The notes under the pieces: generated by a model
Database searches by the model: none
Told to the model about the DNA's origin: nothing
The model's input: the letters and a program-made list of their open reading frames with translations, nothing else
Position numbers and translations under genes: made by a program
DNA from: a bacterium
Lineage (GTDB): Bacteria > Pseudomonadota > Alphaproteobacteria > Rs-D84 > CACZYB01
Direction of reading: 5' to 3'
Assembly (NCBI GenBank): GCA_024692925.1
Contig: JAILLX010000088.1
Location: 1 to 64,000 of the forward strand
DNA length: 64,000 nt
Shown: piece by piece, positions 10,524 to 20,000 of the stretch
Layout: each line of letters begins with the position of its first letter
Numbering within the stretch: the stretch's first letter is position 1

Positions 10524-11183
10524 TTATATAAATATTTGACCAGTCATTTTAAGTGTCTTTGGAAATGCTTTAAGACTACTGTTTCCACTTACAAAAATAT
10601 GACCATTAACAAAATTATTTCCTGCAAAACTTAATGCTTCCGAATTAATAAGGTATATATTTCCAATCACATGGAAATTTTTCGGAATTTTTACAAAGTT
10701 AATATCTTTGATATACAAATCACCTTCGATTCGCACATTGGATTTAAGATATTCCAAATGTCCCTTTGTAAACAAAACATTACCACTTATAACCTTAACT
10801 TTTGACGAAGATTTTTTAAATTTCACAACATTAGTTTTCTTCGAAGTCAAAACTTGTTTACGGCAATTTTTACCATTACAAAGCAACTTTGCCTTATTCA
10901 AATATCTATCGCTTGCATAATTTTTAAGACCCGCAGAAAGAGGAATTCCTCTTTTAAACTCAACACCATCATCATAAACAAAATTAACTTTCGTAGGTCT
11001 TGCAAAAGGAACAAAAATATTTTCTGGTTTATCTTCTTTATTAGCCTTTATATAAGCACGAATTTCCGCCTTTTTAACTTCTTTTGCTGATTTTTTATAA
11101 GTTTTCATATAAACAAAACCACCCAAAATCATCAAAAATAATCCGGTAAAAACAAGCATATATCTTTTTTGTTCAGTATTCAT
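10524..11183 (-). CDS. Membrane-anchored protein with leucine-rich-like repeats
   Basis: 219 residues. Residues 8-25 form a membrane helix, so the rest is probably outside the cytoplasm. The C-terminal 95 residues consist of short repeats of the form G-x-hydrophobic (GNVLFTKG, GDLYIKD, GNIYLIN, GHIFVSG, GQIFI), spaced 18-22 residues with KIPKNF and AFPKTL linkers. This suggests a solenoid or LRR-like fold. Two cysteines (KLLCNGKNC) lie before it. The function is unknown; the position directly after the terminase nuclease half is notable. Confidence 0.7.
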   Translation of the reverse strand: MNTEQKRYMLVFTGLFLMILGGFVYMKTYKKSAKEVKKAEIRAYIKANKEDKPENIFVPFARPTKVNFVYDDGVEFKRGIPLSAGLKNYASDRYLNKAKLLCNGKNCRKQVLTSKKTNVVKFKKSSSKVKVISGNVLFTKGHLEYLKSNVRIEGDLYIKDINFVKIPKNFHVIGNIYLINSEALSFAGNNFVNGHIFVSGNSSLKAFPKTLKMTGQIFI

Positions 11184-11262
11184 AATAACACCTTTTGGTT
11201 CAATTTATAGCTATAATTTATCCTCAAAATATTTATTTGTCAACTATTTTGTTTATTTTTTG

Positions 11263-12132
11263 TCATATTTTAAAATCAGTCCTAATTTTAAATGGAATAT
11301 TAGGCAATTTCCGCACATTTCTTATTCTTCCACCAACAACAGCCGGCATTTTCACAGGCTCAGCCAAAATTGCACCAGCAACACTATCCAAACCATCATC
11401 ATGAACATTGCTATCAACATTCCAGTCTGTAAATTCGCCAATAAACGGAGTATTTTTCACTGATTCGTTCACAAAAAGATAGCCCGCAGACACAACCGCA
11501 TCAAACGCATCCAAAATCCTAAGCTCCTTTGAAACCTTTGAAGTTTTTGCAACAACAACCGTATCAATTCCCATTTTCAAAAGTTCGGATCTTAAAAACT
11601 CTGGTAAAAATTTACCAATACCATTACTTTCAACATTAATAAGCGGTACAAAATTTCTTTTTAAAAATCGCCCAACACTTTGACATTGATATCGTGCAGA
11701 TTGCACATCCTCGCCGTCCTTAAAATAAAGATATTCCACATCATGCAGGTAATACCGCCCATCTTCATCAATGAAAACAACTGACACAACCGAACCATCA
11801 CCATTTTTGGAACCATACGCCGGATCCCACCAACAAGACATACTGATAATTCGTTTATCCATAATGGAAAAGAAAAGTTCCCTATTCCGCTCCTCTCGTT
11901 TTATCTCGGCATCATAGAATGAAAGTTTATTCACATCAAACCTTCCATCACTAATATCAACCGGACAAAGCATCATCTGGGCTGAAAATTTTTTCATACC
12001 AACTGATTTTTTAAGTTGTTCTATTTTCTCCAACGGAAACTTTTCTTCCCAAACTGACTTTCCATTTTCAATAACCGGAATTTTCAAGACATCATAACCA
12101 ATCAAAAAAGCATCGAAAACATCATCACTCAT
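11263..12132 (-). CDS. Phage terminase large subunit, nuclease half (split gene)
   Basis: 289 residues matching only the C-terminal half of a phage large terminase. The RNase H-like nuclease has its acidic residues: D103 in WWDPAYG, E168 in NVESNGIG, and D245/D246/D249 in HDDGLDS. The start (FLIGYDVLKIPVIENGKSVW, then FSAQMMLCPV) is exactly the segment that follows the ATPase part in whole terminases, and that ATPase part is encoded at 20235-20834. The ATG overlaps the end of the portal gene by 8 bases, so the two are coupled. No ATPase motif is present here. Confidence 0.88.
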   Translation of the reverse strand: MSDDVFDAFLIGYDVLKIPVIENGKSVWEEKFPLEKIEQLKKSVGMKKFSAQMMLCPVDISDGRFDVNKLSFYDAEIKREERNRELFFSIMDKRIISMSCWWDPAYGSKNGDGSVVSVVFIDEDGRYYLHDVEYLYFKDGEDVQSARYQCQSVGRFLKRNFVPLINVESNGIGKFLPEFLRSELLKMGIDTVVVAKTSKVSKELRILDAFDAVVSAGYLFVNESVKNTPFIGEFTDWNVDSNVHDDGLDSVAGAILAEPVKMPAVVGGRIRNVRKLPNIPFKIRTDFKI

Positions 12133-13636
12133 TTTTTACATCAATCAAATTTTCCGGCACAGAAAATGTCTTTGCAAGCCACAATGCAACCGCCTTTTTA
12201 TCGACAATATTTGTTGCCTCTGTCCCAAGTTCAGAAAGAGCCTTTATCCATGCCAAAATATTTTCCGCATCACGCACCGCCTGATTTTTTGCAAGTGGTG
12301 ATTGATACTTCAAATCAACCTCATGCCCATCAATAAATATGTCTTCTATCTCACCCCTGCGTTTCAAAATTGAAACCGCACGAAGAATAACCGGCGTCAA
12401 AAATTCAGATTGAAGTCGGCCATATGTTGCACCCAAAATTCGGCTCATCTGATTTGTTCGTTCAATAACTTCTGTCGCAGTCATCTTTGCCGAATTAAAA
12501 GATAAAATTTGATCCACCAAAAGACTGTGATTTATCTTTGCCCTTAAATCCGAAAGGACCAATTGCGAAACATCGAAATCCGCACCGGTCCTAAGTGGTG
12601 TAAGCCCACTTGACCCCACCGCCTTTGGAATAATTGTTCCCGGAGCCAAAGTAATATTTTCGATATTAAGGACACCATCATCATCCGCTTGCCAAACACC
12701 ACTTACTGCAATTGATGCATTTTTAAGGATAAGTTCCACCACCTTATTTGCAGTTTTTATATCAGGCAAAGCACTCATCACCGGCGATCTTCCATAAATT
12801 TCTGATGGTACTTTCATCCATCTGAAACAAATGAACGGTGAGTTTGCAAACACCCCTGTTTTAAGGACAAATTTATGCCCAAGTTTAAGACAATTATTTT
12901 CATCAATTACGAATGCAACATAATTATAACCCTGTTGCCCACATGCATTTATCCTTGGCAAAACAGCTTCTATCACCGTCACCATTTCATCCGGATTTTT
13001 ATTTATATATGAAAGTTGTACTTCATCAAATTCAAAATTTGAAAACCTTAATTTCAAATTCAAAAGTGAAAGATTTGTCCTTCTGAAAACCGTATCCAAC
13101 TTACCATTCAAATTTTCCTCTAATGCAATTTCATTCATTGGCACCGCAGTAAATTTGAATGCAGAAACATCACCAACCTGATTTTCTTCCATAAGCATTA
13201 CCGCAGTTCCAATAGTAATCAAATCCAAATAACACTGATGAGCTTCCACATAAAAATTTGATCTATCGAAATGAGATTGCAAAGTTTTTTGTATCTTTTC
13301 CAATTGTTTGTATTTTTCGGATTTTGTATCTGCATCATCAATCACATCAACACCAAACCCAAGTCCAAACCATCGTGACCATGGTGGAGTAAGTTCCGAT
13401 AAAATACTTCCTGCTAATTTTGCAACACCACTTTCCGCAGTCGAATCAAAAATATCAGGACTTTTCTTTTTTGAATATTGCCCACCGGTAAAAAGTCCAC
13501 CTTTTTGTGGCAAGGCAAAATCATAACATTCATTCCAATCTGGTTCCCACTCCAACCTTTTTTCCATTGCCAATTTGTATCTTGAATAAATTTTTTCAAG
13601 TTCCATTTCATCAACAACATATCTGTTTTCAAGCAT
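12125..13636 (-). CDS. Phage portal (head-to-tail connector) protein, T7-like
   Basis: 503 residues, the usual length for the T7-type head-tail connector. Typical features are the start YKLAMEKRLEWEPDWNECYDFALP, the segment DSTAESGVAKLAGSILSELTPPWSRWF, FRWMKVPSEIYGRSPVMSALPDIKTAN and the MTATEVIERTNQMSRILG stretch. Twelve such subunits form the ring through which DNA enters the capsid. No truncation is visible. It lies 79 bases downstream of the ftsZ stop and overlaps the terminase nuclease gene. Confidence 0.9.
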   Translation of the reverse strand: MLENRYVVDEMELEKIYSRYKLAMEKRLEWEPDWNECYDFALPQKGGLFTGGQYSKKKSPDIFDSTAESGVAKLAGSILSELTPPWSRWFGLGFGVDVIDDADTKSEKYKQLEKIQKTLQSHFDRSNFYVEAHQCYLDLITIGTAVMLMEENQVGDVSAFKFTAVPMNEIALEENLNGKLDTVFRRTNLSLLNLKLRFSNFEFDEVQLSYINKNPDEMVTVIEAVLPRINACGQQGYNYVAFVIDENNCLKLGHKFVLKTGVFANSPFICFRWMKVPSEIYGRSPVMSALPDIKTANKVVELILKNASIAVSGVWQADDDGVLNIENITLAPGTIIPKAVGSSGLTPLRTGADFDVSQLVLSDLRAKINHSLLVDQILSFNSAKMTATEVIERTNQMSRILGATYGRLQSEFLTPVILRAVSILKRRGEIEDIFIDGHEVDLKYQSPLAKNQAVRDAENILAWIKALSELGTEATNIVDKKAVALWLAKTFSVPENLIDVKNE

Positions 13637-13658
13637 ATTAAACCCCTTTTCTTAAATT

Positions 13659-13693
13659 AAAAAAATCCCTTTAAGATAAAATTCTTAAAGGGA
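13659..13693 (-). terminator. Terminator of ftsZ
   Basis: On the minus strand TCCCTTTAAGA pairs with TCTTAAAGGGA, followed by seven T. It separates ftsZ from the portal gene, so the portal gene needs its own promoter or read-through. Confidence 0.8.
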
Positions 13694-13714
13694 GGTTAAA
13701 AAAAATTATAACTA

Positions 13715-15403
13715 TTATTTACTGCTATTATCCTTTTTAAATATTGCCGGAATATGCATAGTTTCTTCCATTTTTTGCAACATTTCCATAATATCAGTTT
13801 GTTGAGCTTCTTGCTTTTGTTCTTCAAGTCCGCCCGCTAAAAATACGACATTATCATCTTCGTGTTTTTCAGTTTTTTCCAATGCTTTCACTTCTAAATT
13901 TTCAGATTTCGAAAGCTTTGAATCATCATCACCGAATGTATCAACATCATCAAAGAAATTATCCTCTTTTGATTCGCCAAGCATATCAAAAAATGATGAC
14001 AAAGGACTTTTCTTTTTTCCATTACCGCCGTTTGGATCGGTTGGATCATCATCGCCATTATCATCATCTTTTTTTGAAACTTCAGCCTCATTCTTTTTTG
14101 TAATTTCTTCGGCTTCACGATTTATAAAATCGTCAATACTAAGTGATTCATTTTTTTTCATAAAAGCGTCAAAACTATTATCTTCGGTTTGTCCCATATC
14201 CTTAAACAAACTTTCAGGTTCAGTTTTTTCATTATCCAAAACAAGTTCGTTTGCCCCAAGTTCATCAATTGCGACCGAAGGGTCTTTTTCAAATGTTTCG
14301 TTATCTATTGGCAAAGGTTTTTCTTCGACTTTTTTCTCTTCCTTTCTATCCGAAGAAAGAGAAGTCATAAAATCATTCACAACAGGTTTTGTCGCAAAAA
14401 CATTACCATTTGAAACTGCTTCAGAAAGCCCAGTTGCAATAATCGCCACCTTTAAATTTTCGCCCATATTTGCATCAAAGCAAGTACCAAGATAAAAGTT
14501 TGTTTCATCGCCATCAATTTCACGTCTGATGCTATTCATCACCTCGGCTGGTTCATCCAAAGAAAGGTTTTCCGGATTCGCAGTAATATTCACCAAAACC
14601 GACCTTGCCCCCCTTATATCATTACCGGAAAGCATTGGGTTTTGCAAAACGCCACTTACTGCCTTAATCGCCCTATCCTCACCACTTTGAACTGATGTAC
14701 CGATAAGGGTTCTTCCACTTTCCTCCATAACCGCACGAATATCCGCAAAATCAAGGTTTATTGTACCTGGGATACGGATTAAATCAGTAATATTTTTCAC
14801 CCCTTCATAAAGGACATTATCCGAAACCTTAAACGCATTCAAAAATGTCATTTGCTTTCCCGCAACATGATAAAGGTTTTGATTAGGAAGCACGATATAA
14901 GAGTCCACATTTGGAACCAACTTTGCAATTGCATCGTTTGCAATTTTTTCCTTTTTCTTTCCTTCAAATTCAAACGGAGTAGTAATAATCGCCACGGTCA
15001 AAATTCCCTTTTCCCGAGCAAGCCCAGCAATCACCGGCATTGCACCACTACCTGTACCGCCACCCATACCAGCAGTCAAAAAAAGTATATTAGTATTTTT
15101 AATTATATCAGAAATTTCGCCACTTGATTCTTCGGCTGCCTTCTGCCCAACTTCTGGCCTTGAACCGGCACCAAACCCCTTGGTTGTCTGTTTACCAAGT
15201 TGAATTTTTTTCGAAGCCTTTGATTGAATAAGCGATTGTGCATCCGTATTTGCCACAACAAAATCGACACCATCGATTCCCTGACTAATCATATTATTTA
15301 CGGCATTACAACCAGCCCCACCAACACCCATTACGGTAATTCGTGGAATAAAATTTTGAATTTCGTCGTCATTTGATTTATATCCGAAATTTCCTTCAAT
15401 CAT
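13715..15403 (-). CDS. ftsZ: Cell division protein FtsZ
   Basis: Tubulin-like GTPase that forms the division ring. The GTP loop GGGTGSGA and the N-terminal PRITVMGVGGAGCNAVNNMI are intact. At 562 residues it is long: after about residue 325 comes an acidic, Gly/Lys-poor linker of about 200 residues with a DDDNGDDDPTDPNGGNGKKK stretch. The protein ends in a docking peptide-like HIPAIFKKDN. The gene stands alone, not in a cell-wall cluster, and has its own terminator. Phage-like genes lie downstream and secreted-protein genes upstream. Confidence 0.98.
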   Translation of the reverse strand: MIEGNFGYKSNDDEIQNFIPRITVMGVGGAGCNAVNNMISQGIDGVDFVVANTDAQSLIQSKASKKIQLGKQTTKGFGAGSRPEVGQKAAEESSGEISDIIKNTNILFLTAGMGGGTGSGAMPVIAGLAREKGILTVAIITTPFEFEGKKKEKIANDAIAKLVPNVDSYIVLPNQNLYHVAGKQMTFLNAFKVSDNVLYEGVKNITDLIRIPGTINLDFADIRAVMEESGRTLIGTSVQSGEDRAIKAVSGVLQNPMLSGNDIRGARSVLVNITANPENLSLDEPAEVMNSIRREIDGDETNFYLGTCFDANMGENLKVAIIATGLSEAVSNGNVFATKPVVNDFMTSLSSDRKEEKKVEEKPLPIDNETFEKDPSVAIDELGANELVLDNEKTEPESLFKDMGQTEDNSFDAFMKKNESLSIDDFINREAEEITKKNEAEVSKKDDDNGDDDPTDPNGGNGKKKSPLSSFFDMLGESKEDNFFDDVDTFGDDDSKLSKSENLEVKALEKTEKHEDDNVVFLAGGLEEQKQEAQQTDIMEMLQKMEETMHIPAIFKKDNSSK

Positions 15404-15518
15404 AATCTCCCCCTTTTGACTTCATTCCCTAAGTATACCATAAAAAAAGCAAAAAGTTAAGATATAAAAAGCAAAAACGAAAAATATTTTTATTGACTAA
15501 TCAGAACCAAACACATCC

Positions 15519-15540
15519 ATTCCGGACTTGATTTGGAATC
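15519..15540. repeat. Degenerate interspersed palindrome
   Basis: ATTCCGGACTTGATTTGGAAT is an imperfect palindrome with the same ACTTG centre as the repeats near 19880 and 42200. Confidence 0.5.
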
Positions 15541-15549
15541 CACAAAAAA

Positions 15550-16059
15550 TTATTCGCTAATACTTACATTTGACAAAGCATTATTGCAATCTTCTGCCTT
15601 ATCCATAAGTTCAGCAAGTTCCTTTGTCGATGATGCCGAAAGTGCCACCGAAACCAGATTTGCACCTGTCGCCACACCCGAAGCAATAGTCGATGCCAAC
15701 CGCAAATTTTTCAACTTTGCATTATTATCTTTGTTTATATTTGTCTCAGATTTTGCATTAGCTTTTTCACCAATTGCTATATTGTCTTTTTCTTCATTAG
15801 CCTTAATAATCTTGCCCGCCTTTAACGCAGCCATTGTGGATGTAGTCGCACCAACACCACTTGCCACGGTCGCAACACCCGATGTCACACTGGTTCCAAT
15901 TGATTTTGATTTCACTTCATTAAGCACAGATTTATCAAACACACAAGTGGAAATTACCGCCTCTATATTCTCAGCCTGCTTTTTAATTTTTGTGGAAGAA
16001 AGCTTTGCCTCCGCCCCAGTTGATACAAAAGCCAACAAAACCAAAATTAATTTTTTCAT
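15550..16059 (-). CDS. Secreted protein with two glycine-rich hydrophobic segments
   Basis: 169 residues with a signal peptide (MKKLILVLLAFVSTGAEA). Two similar segments, GTSVTSGVATVASGVGATTSTMAAL and LASTIASGVATGANLVSVALSAS, flank a polar middle; a Cys lies shortly before the first and shortly after the second (AEDCNNALS). The same layout occurs in the products at 16059-17720 and 47327-48907, which suggests one paralogous family. Its start overlaps the stop of the upstream gene. Function unknown. Confidence 0.75.
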   Translation of the reverse strand: MKKLILVLLAFVSTGAEAKLSSTKIKKQAENIEAVISTCVFDKSVLNEVKSKSIGTSVTSGVATVASGVGATTSTMAALKAGKIIKANEEKDNIAIGEKANAKSETNINKDNNAKLKNLRLASTIASGVATGANLVSVALSASSTKELAELMDKAEDCNNALSNVSISE

Positions 16060-17720
16060 TATTCTTCTCCATAACTTTCAAGTTCAGCATTATAAGAGTT
16101 GTAAAGCAATTTCAATGCCGACATTTTTGACTCACATTCTTGCAAATGCGAAAGTGCAGAATCCGCAGTCGCAACCGCTGCCAAAGAAAGAGCAAATGTT
16201 CCACCCGATGTTAAAAGTGACCCAGCATTAAGTCCCGCCTGTACCCAATCCAAAGTATGCGAAGTCTTTACATTGCTATCCACCGACTTTTCGATACTTT
16301 TTCTTTGAGAAATCTTACTATTGTTTTCTTCTATCTTTTTAATTCTATTCTCAAGAAGAACTAAACTATCAGTCATATTTGTTAAACCAGTATCGCTAAC
16401 ATAATTAGATGGATTATTTCTTGCATCACTCCAAATCTCAACAGAAATATTATCAGCTTCATTTTTCAACTCTGCATACCTTTTTTCATAAGATTTATCA
16501 AATTTATCCTTAGAATCATAACTCAAACCATAAGACTGAATTCTTGCCTTACAAGAACCTGCTATCTTATCATCGACAAATTCAGGTTTTTTATTATTAT
16601 CCAACTTTGTATACTTTTTACATTCAGTAATTTTACTTCCATCATTAGACCATTTTACACCACCCATTTCACCTTCAAATTTTAAGAAATCGAAAGTTTT
16701 TTCATTAACTTTTTTCTCGACTTCTTTATCATTAAGATTTACTCCTAAGTCCTTCTTTTTTTCTGCAATCTTAGATTCAAGCTCTTCTTTTGCTCTTAAT
16801 ACACAACCCAATTTTTCTGTTGCAAGCTTGCTCTCATCTAACTTAGTACTTTCAACCAGACTAAGATCTATCGAAGATTTACAATCATCCTTAGTCGACT
16901 TATCTTCTTCACCAGAAACATCTGTTATTTTATTATACTGTTCTATTTTCTTGCCTACCTCGTTGGTCTTCTTAACATTCACAACACCAACTGCGGTTGC
17001 ACCACCCGAAAGCAACATACCACCAACCGAAAGCCCAGTCGACCAACCAAGTTGACCTTTCAACTTTTCCATATCGTCATAAAATGCCGAGCAAGAAGAC
17101 TTTGCATCATTTATCGCACTAACAATCTTTGGCACAAATTCCGCCACATCAACAAACTGTTCATAATCAAATGACATATAGTTCACATCGACATCCGACC
17201 TTACAATTTTTAAACGGCGGGAAAGTGCAAATGTTTCAAGTTGAGATTTGCTTGCCTCCACCAATTCAATTGTATACGAATACCCTGCAAGCAATGGCTG
17301 ACATTCGAACCCAGCCTCTGCACTATACGAAACAATATCCCCAGATGATGAAATTCCGGTTAGTTTCATATACGGACCAAAGCAAAGTGTTTCATTAAGC
17401 CCTGCTGATCCATTTGATTTATAATATGCCGAAACACTAGGGAGCAACATCGTCGCCAAATCATACTTCACATCATACCTAAGTTTTGTATCAAAAACCG
17501 CAGAGTCGGCAATAAACCTATGTGTCGAAGTTTGTATTGATGAACCTGACGATGAACTACTTGAACTGGAAGATGAAGTCGATGACCTACTTGCCCTTAA
17601 TTCAGATGATGATGTTGCACGTTTCGAAGATCTTGTACTTTTCTTCTTTTTTGCAAAGGCACCATCGCCCAACCCAAGGCAAAGACTTAAAACCAAACCA
17701 GAAACAATAACTTTTCTCAT
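16059..17720 (-). CDS. Large secreted protein, Ser/Lys-rich start, two hydrophobic segments
   Basis: 553 residues. After the signal peptide (residues 1-23) comes a Lys/Arg/Ser region with a run of serines, then a likely folded part to about residue 215. Two Gly/Ala-rich segments (GLSVGGMLLSGGATAVGVV and AGLNAGSLLTSGGTFALSLAAV) flank a charged, partly coiled middle. Cysteines near both segments (CSAFYDDMEK, LQECESKMSAL) could form disulfides. It is translationally coupled to the 169-residue gene downstream. Probably envelope-associated or secreted; no known family recognised. Confidence 0.75.
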   Translation of the reverse strand: MRKVIVSGLVLSLCLGLGDGAFAKKKKSTRSSKRATSSSELRASRSSTSSSSSSSSSSGSSIQTSTHRFIADSAVFDTKLRYDVKYDLATMLLPSVSAYYKSNGSAGLNETLCFGPYMKLTGISSSGDIVSYSAEAGFECQPLLAGYSYTIELVEASKSQLETFALSRRLKIVRSDVDVNYMSFDYEQFVDVAEFVPKIVSAINDAKSSCSAFYDDMEKLKGQLGWSTGLSVGGMLLSGGATAVGVVNVKKTNEVGKKIEQYNKITDVSGEEDKSTKDDCKSSIDLSLVESTKLDESKLATEKLGCVLRAKEELESKIAEKKKDLGVNLNDKEVEKKVNEKTFDFLKFEGEMGGVKWSNDGSKITECKKYTKLDNNKKPEFVDDKIAGSCKARIQSYGLSYDSKDKFDKSYEKRYAELKNEADNISVEIWSDARNNPSNYVSDTGLTNMTDSLVLLENRIKKIEENNSKISQRKSIEKSVDSNVKTSHTLDWVQAGLNAGSLLTSGGTFALSLAAVATADSALSHLQECESKMSALKLLYNSYNAELESYGEE

Positions 17721-17805
17721 TCCAATTCTCCCATAAATATATTAAACATAGTACCATATTTTTGGACATAATCCAAGCAATATTTGAAAAAATTTACTTT
17801 TTTTG

Positions 17806-17834
17806 TTGCGTTTTAGTAAAATATCGGTTATAAA
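17806..17834 (+). promoter_or_regulatory. Promoter of tRNA-Phe
   Basis: TTGCGT, 17 bases and TATAAA, ending 13 bases before the tRNA. Confidence 0.6.
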
Positions 17835-17847
17835 CTATACATCCGAT

Positions 17848-17923
17848 GGCGAGGTAGCTCAGTTGGTAGAGCAAAGGACTGAAAATCCTTGTGTCGGCAG
17901 TTCGATTCTGCCCCTAGCCACCA
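17848..17923 (+). tRNA. tRNA-Phe (GAA)
   Basis: 76 bases with an encoded CCA. The anticodon loop CTGAAAA is closed by AAGGA/TCCTT and the T-arm carries GTTCGATTC. The acceptor stem GGCGAGG/CCTAGCC has a G-A mismatch at the fourth pair, which is unusual. Confidence 0.95.
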
Positions 17924-17930
17924 TAAATTC

Positions 17931-17960
17931 ACTCCCCACTGTTTTGTGGGGAGTTTTTTT
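17931..17960 (+). terminator. Terminator of tRNA-Phe
   Basis: ACTCCCCAC and GTGGGGAGT form a nine-pair stem around TGTTTT, followed by seven T. Confidence 0.85.
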
Positions 17961-17979
17961 ATTTCGAAAAATGATTATT

Positions 17980-19152
17980 TTATTTTGAATTATATTCCGA
18001 TATTCCAAGGAAATCCTCTAATTTTACTGATCCTTTTTTTAAACTTTCCGTTCCCTTTACAAACATATTGTCACAATCAAGATATCCCTTTAAACGAGTC
18101 TGAAGTTCAGAATACCAAGGTTTTTCCTTTAATCCATTAAGTATAAATTTCAAATTTTCATTCATTTTATTTGAATGATTACGAATAGTCATATCCAAAA
18201 ATGGGTTATAATCCTTAATACTACTTTCGGAATGTATTTCCGCTATCTTTGCAAAAGCCGAATACATATCAAAATTTAGTTTACTTCCATCAACAATGCT
18301 ATTCATAATACTTTTACGCATTGAAAAAAACACACCACCAGAAGTCAAAGTTTTATAGACATTATCAATATTTTCATCCATTAACTTTTCATTAAACTCA
18401 ATCAATGAAAGCCCTTCATCTTCCAACCTACTTTCCAAAGATTCGGAATGGGATTTATTACCACCATCACCCTTTAACCCCATATCATTTGCAATACTTG
18501 CAACCTTCACAGAAACATCATCTTCATGGGAAGATACAAATTTTTTCCCCATTTCACCCAATGAAAGTTTTACAACATTATCCCTCAAAATATGAAACAA
18601 TATAGAATTTTTTTCCTCATCCGATTTTGCATTTTCATAATCGAATTTAGTATAATAATCAGCTACCTCTAAAATCTGTTTTACCTCATCTTCTGTATAA
18701 TTCGAAGTTTTATAAACAGCAGAGTTTTTGCCAATTTCATACAATTTATCCCCTTTTTGTACTGGCTTAACAATAAAGGCATTATCAGGCAACACCAATC
18801 CCGTATCAGGATTAGGAATAAACCATGTATCATCTACCGAAACACTTTGTGGATTTACATTTTTACTAACCAACTCATTATATGGTATCAACACTACAAA
18901 AGGAGTTTTATCCCAATTCCCAGCCATATGAGATGTTACCACTTGATTTAATGTTACATGCACACTAGCCCTAGGAAGCTTATAATCCGTAGCCATACCA
19001 GTAGTTTCAATATATCGCTCGCCATTCAAATTAACCTTTGGCTCATACTTTGTTGCATGAACACAAACCCAATTTTTCACATCAGACATATAGTCCACTT
19101 TGGCTTTTTTATCTTTTAATTCAAAAGATTCTACTTTTTCTAATAATTCCAT
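17980..19152 (-). CDS. Hypothetical protein, 390 residues
   Basis: No signal peptide or membrane segment is visible, so it should be cytoplasmic. The start at MELLEKVE is set by GGAGC four bases before it. Residues about 20-140 look folded with many beta-prone stretches (WVCVHATKYEPKVNLNGERYIETT, TPFVVLIPYNEL, NAFIVKPVQKGDKLYEIG). The C-terminal half is helical and charged, and a Gly/Lys/Ser patch (LKGDGGNKSHSES) lies near residue 235. No family recognised. It lies between the two halves of the phage-like gene set and faces the same way. Confidence 0.7.
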   Translation of the reverse strand: MELLEKVESFELKDKKAKVDYMSDVKNWVCVHATKYEPKVNLNGERYIETTGMATDYKLPRASVHVTLNQVVTSHMAGNWDKTPFVVLIPYNELVSKNVNPQSVSVDDTWFIPNPDTGLVLPDNAFIVKPVQKGDKLYEIGKNSAVYKTSNYTEDEVKQILEVADYYTKFDYENAKSDEEKNSILFHILRDNVVKLSLGEMGKKFVSSHEDDVSVKVASIANDMGLKGDGGNKSHSESLESRLEDEGLSLIEFNEKLMDENIDNVYKTLTSGGVFFSMRKSIMNSIVDGSKLNFDMYSAFAKIAEIHSESSIKDYNPFLDMTIRNHSNKMNENLKFILNGLKEKPWYSELQTRLKGYLDCDNMFVKGTESLKKGSVKLEDFLGISEYNSK

Positions 19153-19329
19153 TTTTGCTCCTATCAAAACCCAAAATTATTATAGCATTTTTACAAATCA
19201 AAAAACAATAATTAAAAAAAGCAAATATTCCATTCAATTCTAAAGGTAATCATTAAAAATATCCTCCATATTTTAAACGAAAAACCAACACAAAAACACC
19301 CAACATTTTCCAATCCTCAAATCCATATT

Positions 19330-19560
19330 GTTCATTTATTGACAAATATTTATTTTAGTCCTAAAAATTTGAGAATTCTCGAAAAAAAATAACAAAAAAG
19401 TGATTTTTTTATTTGAAATTTAAAAATTAAATTGCTAAAAAAGAACTATGTTTCGACCGATTCGAGAATCGATTCTATTTTTTACAAAAAGAATCGGTTT
19501 TTAAAGTGCTTTTTCTAGTGATTTTTCACTAGACAATTTGATTTTTCAAAAAGAATCTTA
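19330..19560. other. Non-coding stretch with stacked hairpins
   Basis: No convincing gene lies between 19153 and 19636. Three hairpins are visible: GAGAATTCTC near 19370; ACCGATTC with GAATCGGT followed by T5 at about 19457-19505; and TCTAGTGA-TTTT-TCACTAGA at 19514-19533. The short motif AAAAAGAATC recurs three times between 19480 and 19640. TTGACA at 19338 could start a short transcript on the plus strand, but its -10 is weak. Confidence 0.4.
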
Positions 19561-19666
19561 AAATTTTTAACTGATTGATTTTACAGTAAAATTTTTTGTT
19601 TTTCTTAGTTTAAAAAGTTGCCAAAAAAAGAATCGCTTGACTTTTTTTGTCGAGTAGTTTAAGAAT

Positions 19667-19780
19667 CTAGCTATGAAACGAATTTGAAATATATTTTTAA
19701 GTTTGTTTTCACAGTTATTCCCTGTTGCGTTCCTTTTCTCTCCTTTCCTCCTTCTCTCCTCGCAACGGGGAATTTTTTTT
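19667..19780 (+). ncRNA. Candidate small RNA with all-pyrimidine terminator loop (plus copy)
   Basis: TTGACT at 19637-19642 and a TAAGAAT-like -10 at 19660 would start a transcript near 19667. It ends in the hairpin 19720-19770, where CCCTGTTGCG pairs with CGCAACGGGG, followed by eight T. The 31-base loop holds only C and T, with CCTCC and CTCC motifs complementary to Shine-Dalgarno sequences. It faces a similar RNA at 20001-20129. The promoter is the weak point. Confidence 0.5.
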
Positions 19781-19817
19781 ATCTTGAGCAAGATATCCGA
19801 GTAAACAACCTTCCCTT

Positions 19818-19922
19818 GCCATTGCAAAGCAAAGGCGTGACAATCCATAATAAGACAAACACATCTACTGTCACCCTGAACTTGTTTCAGGGTCCAGATC
19901 CCGAAATAAATTCGGGATGACC
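19818..19922. repeat. Composite interspersed repeat
   Basis: From left to right: a CATTGC...GACAATCC unit, the spacer ATAATAAGACAAACACATC, then the palindromes CCCTGAACTTGTTTCAGGG and ATCCCGAAATAAATTCGGGAT. The same order and an almost identical spacer recur at 42121-42217. Confidence 0.75.
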
Positions 19923-20000
19923 AAAGTTGGCGGAAATATCCCACTTTACCATTACGAGAAATCCTAGAATTGCTGGTTTGTATACTCGGTTGGCTCCGAT

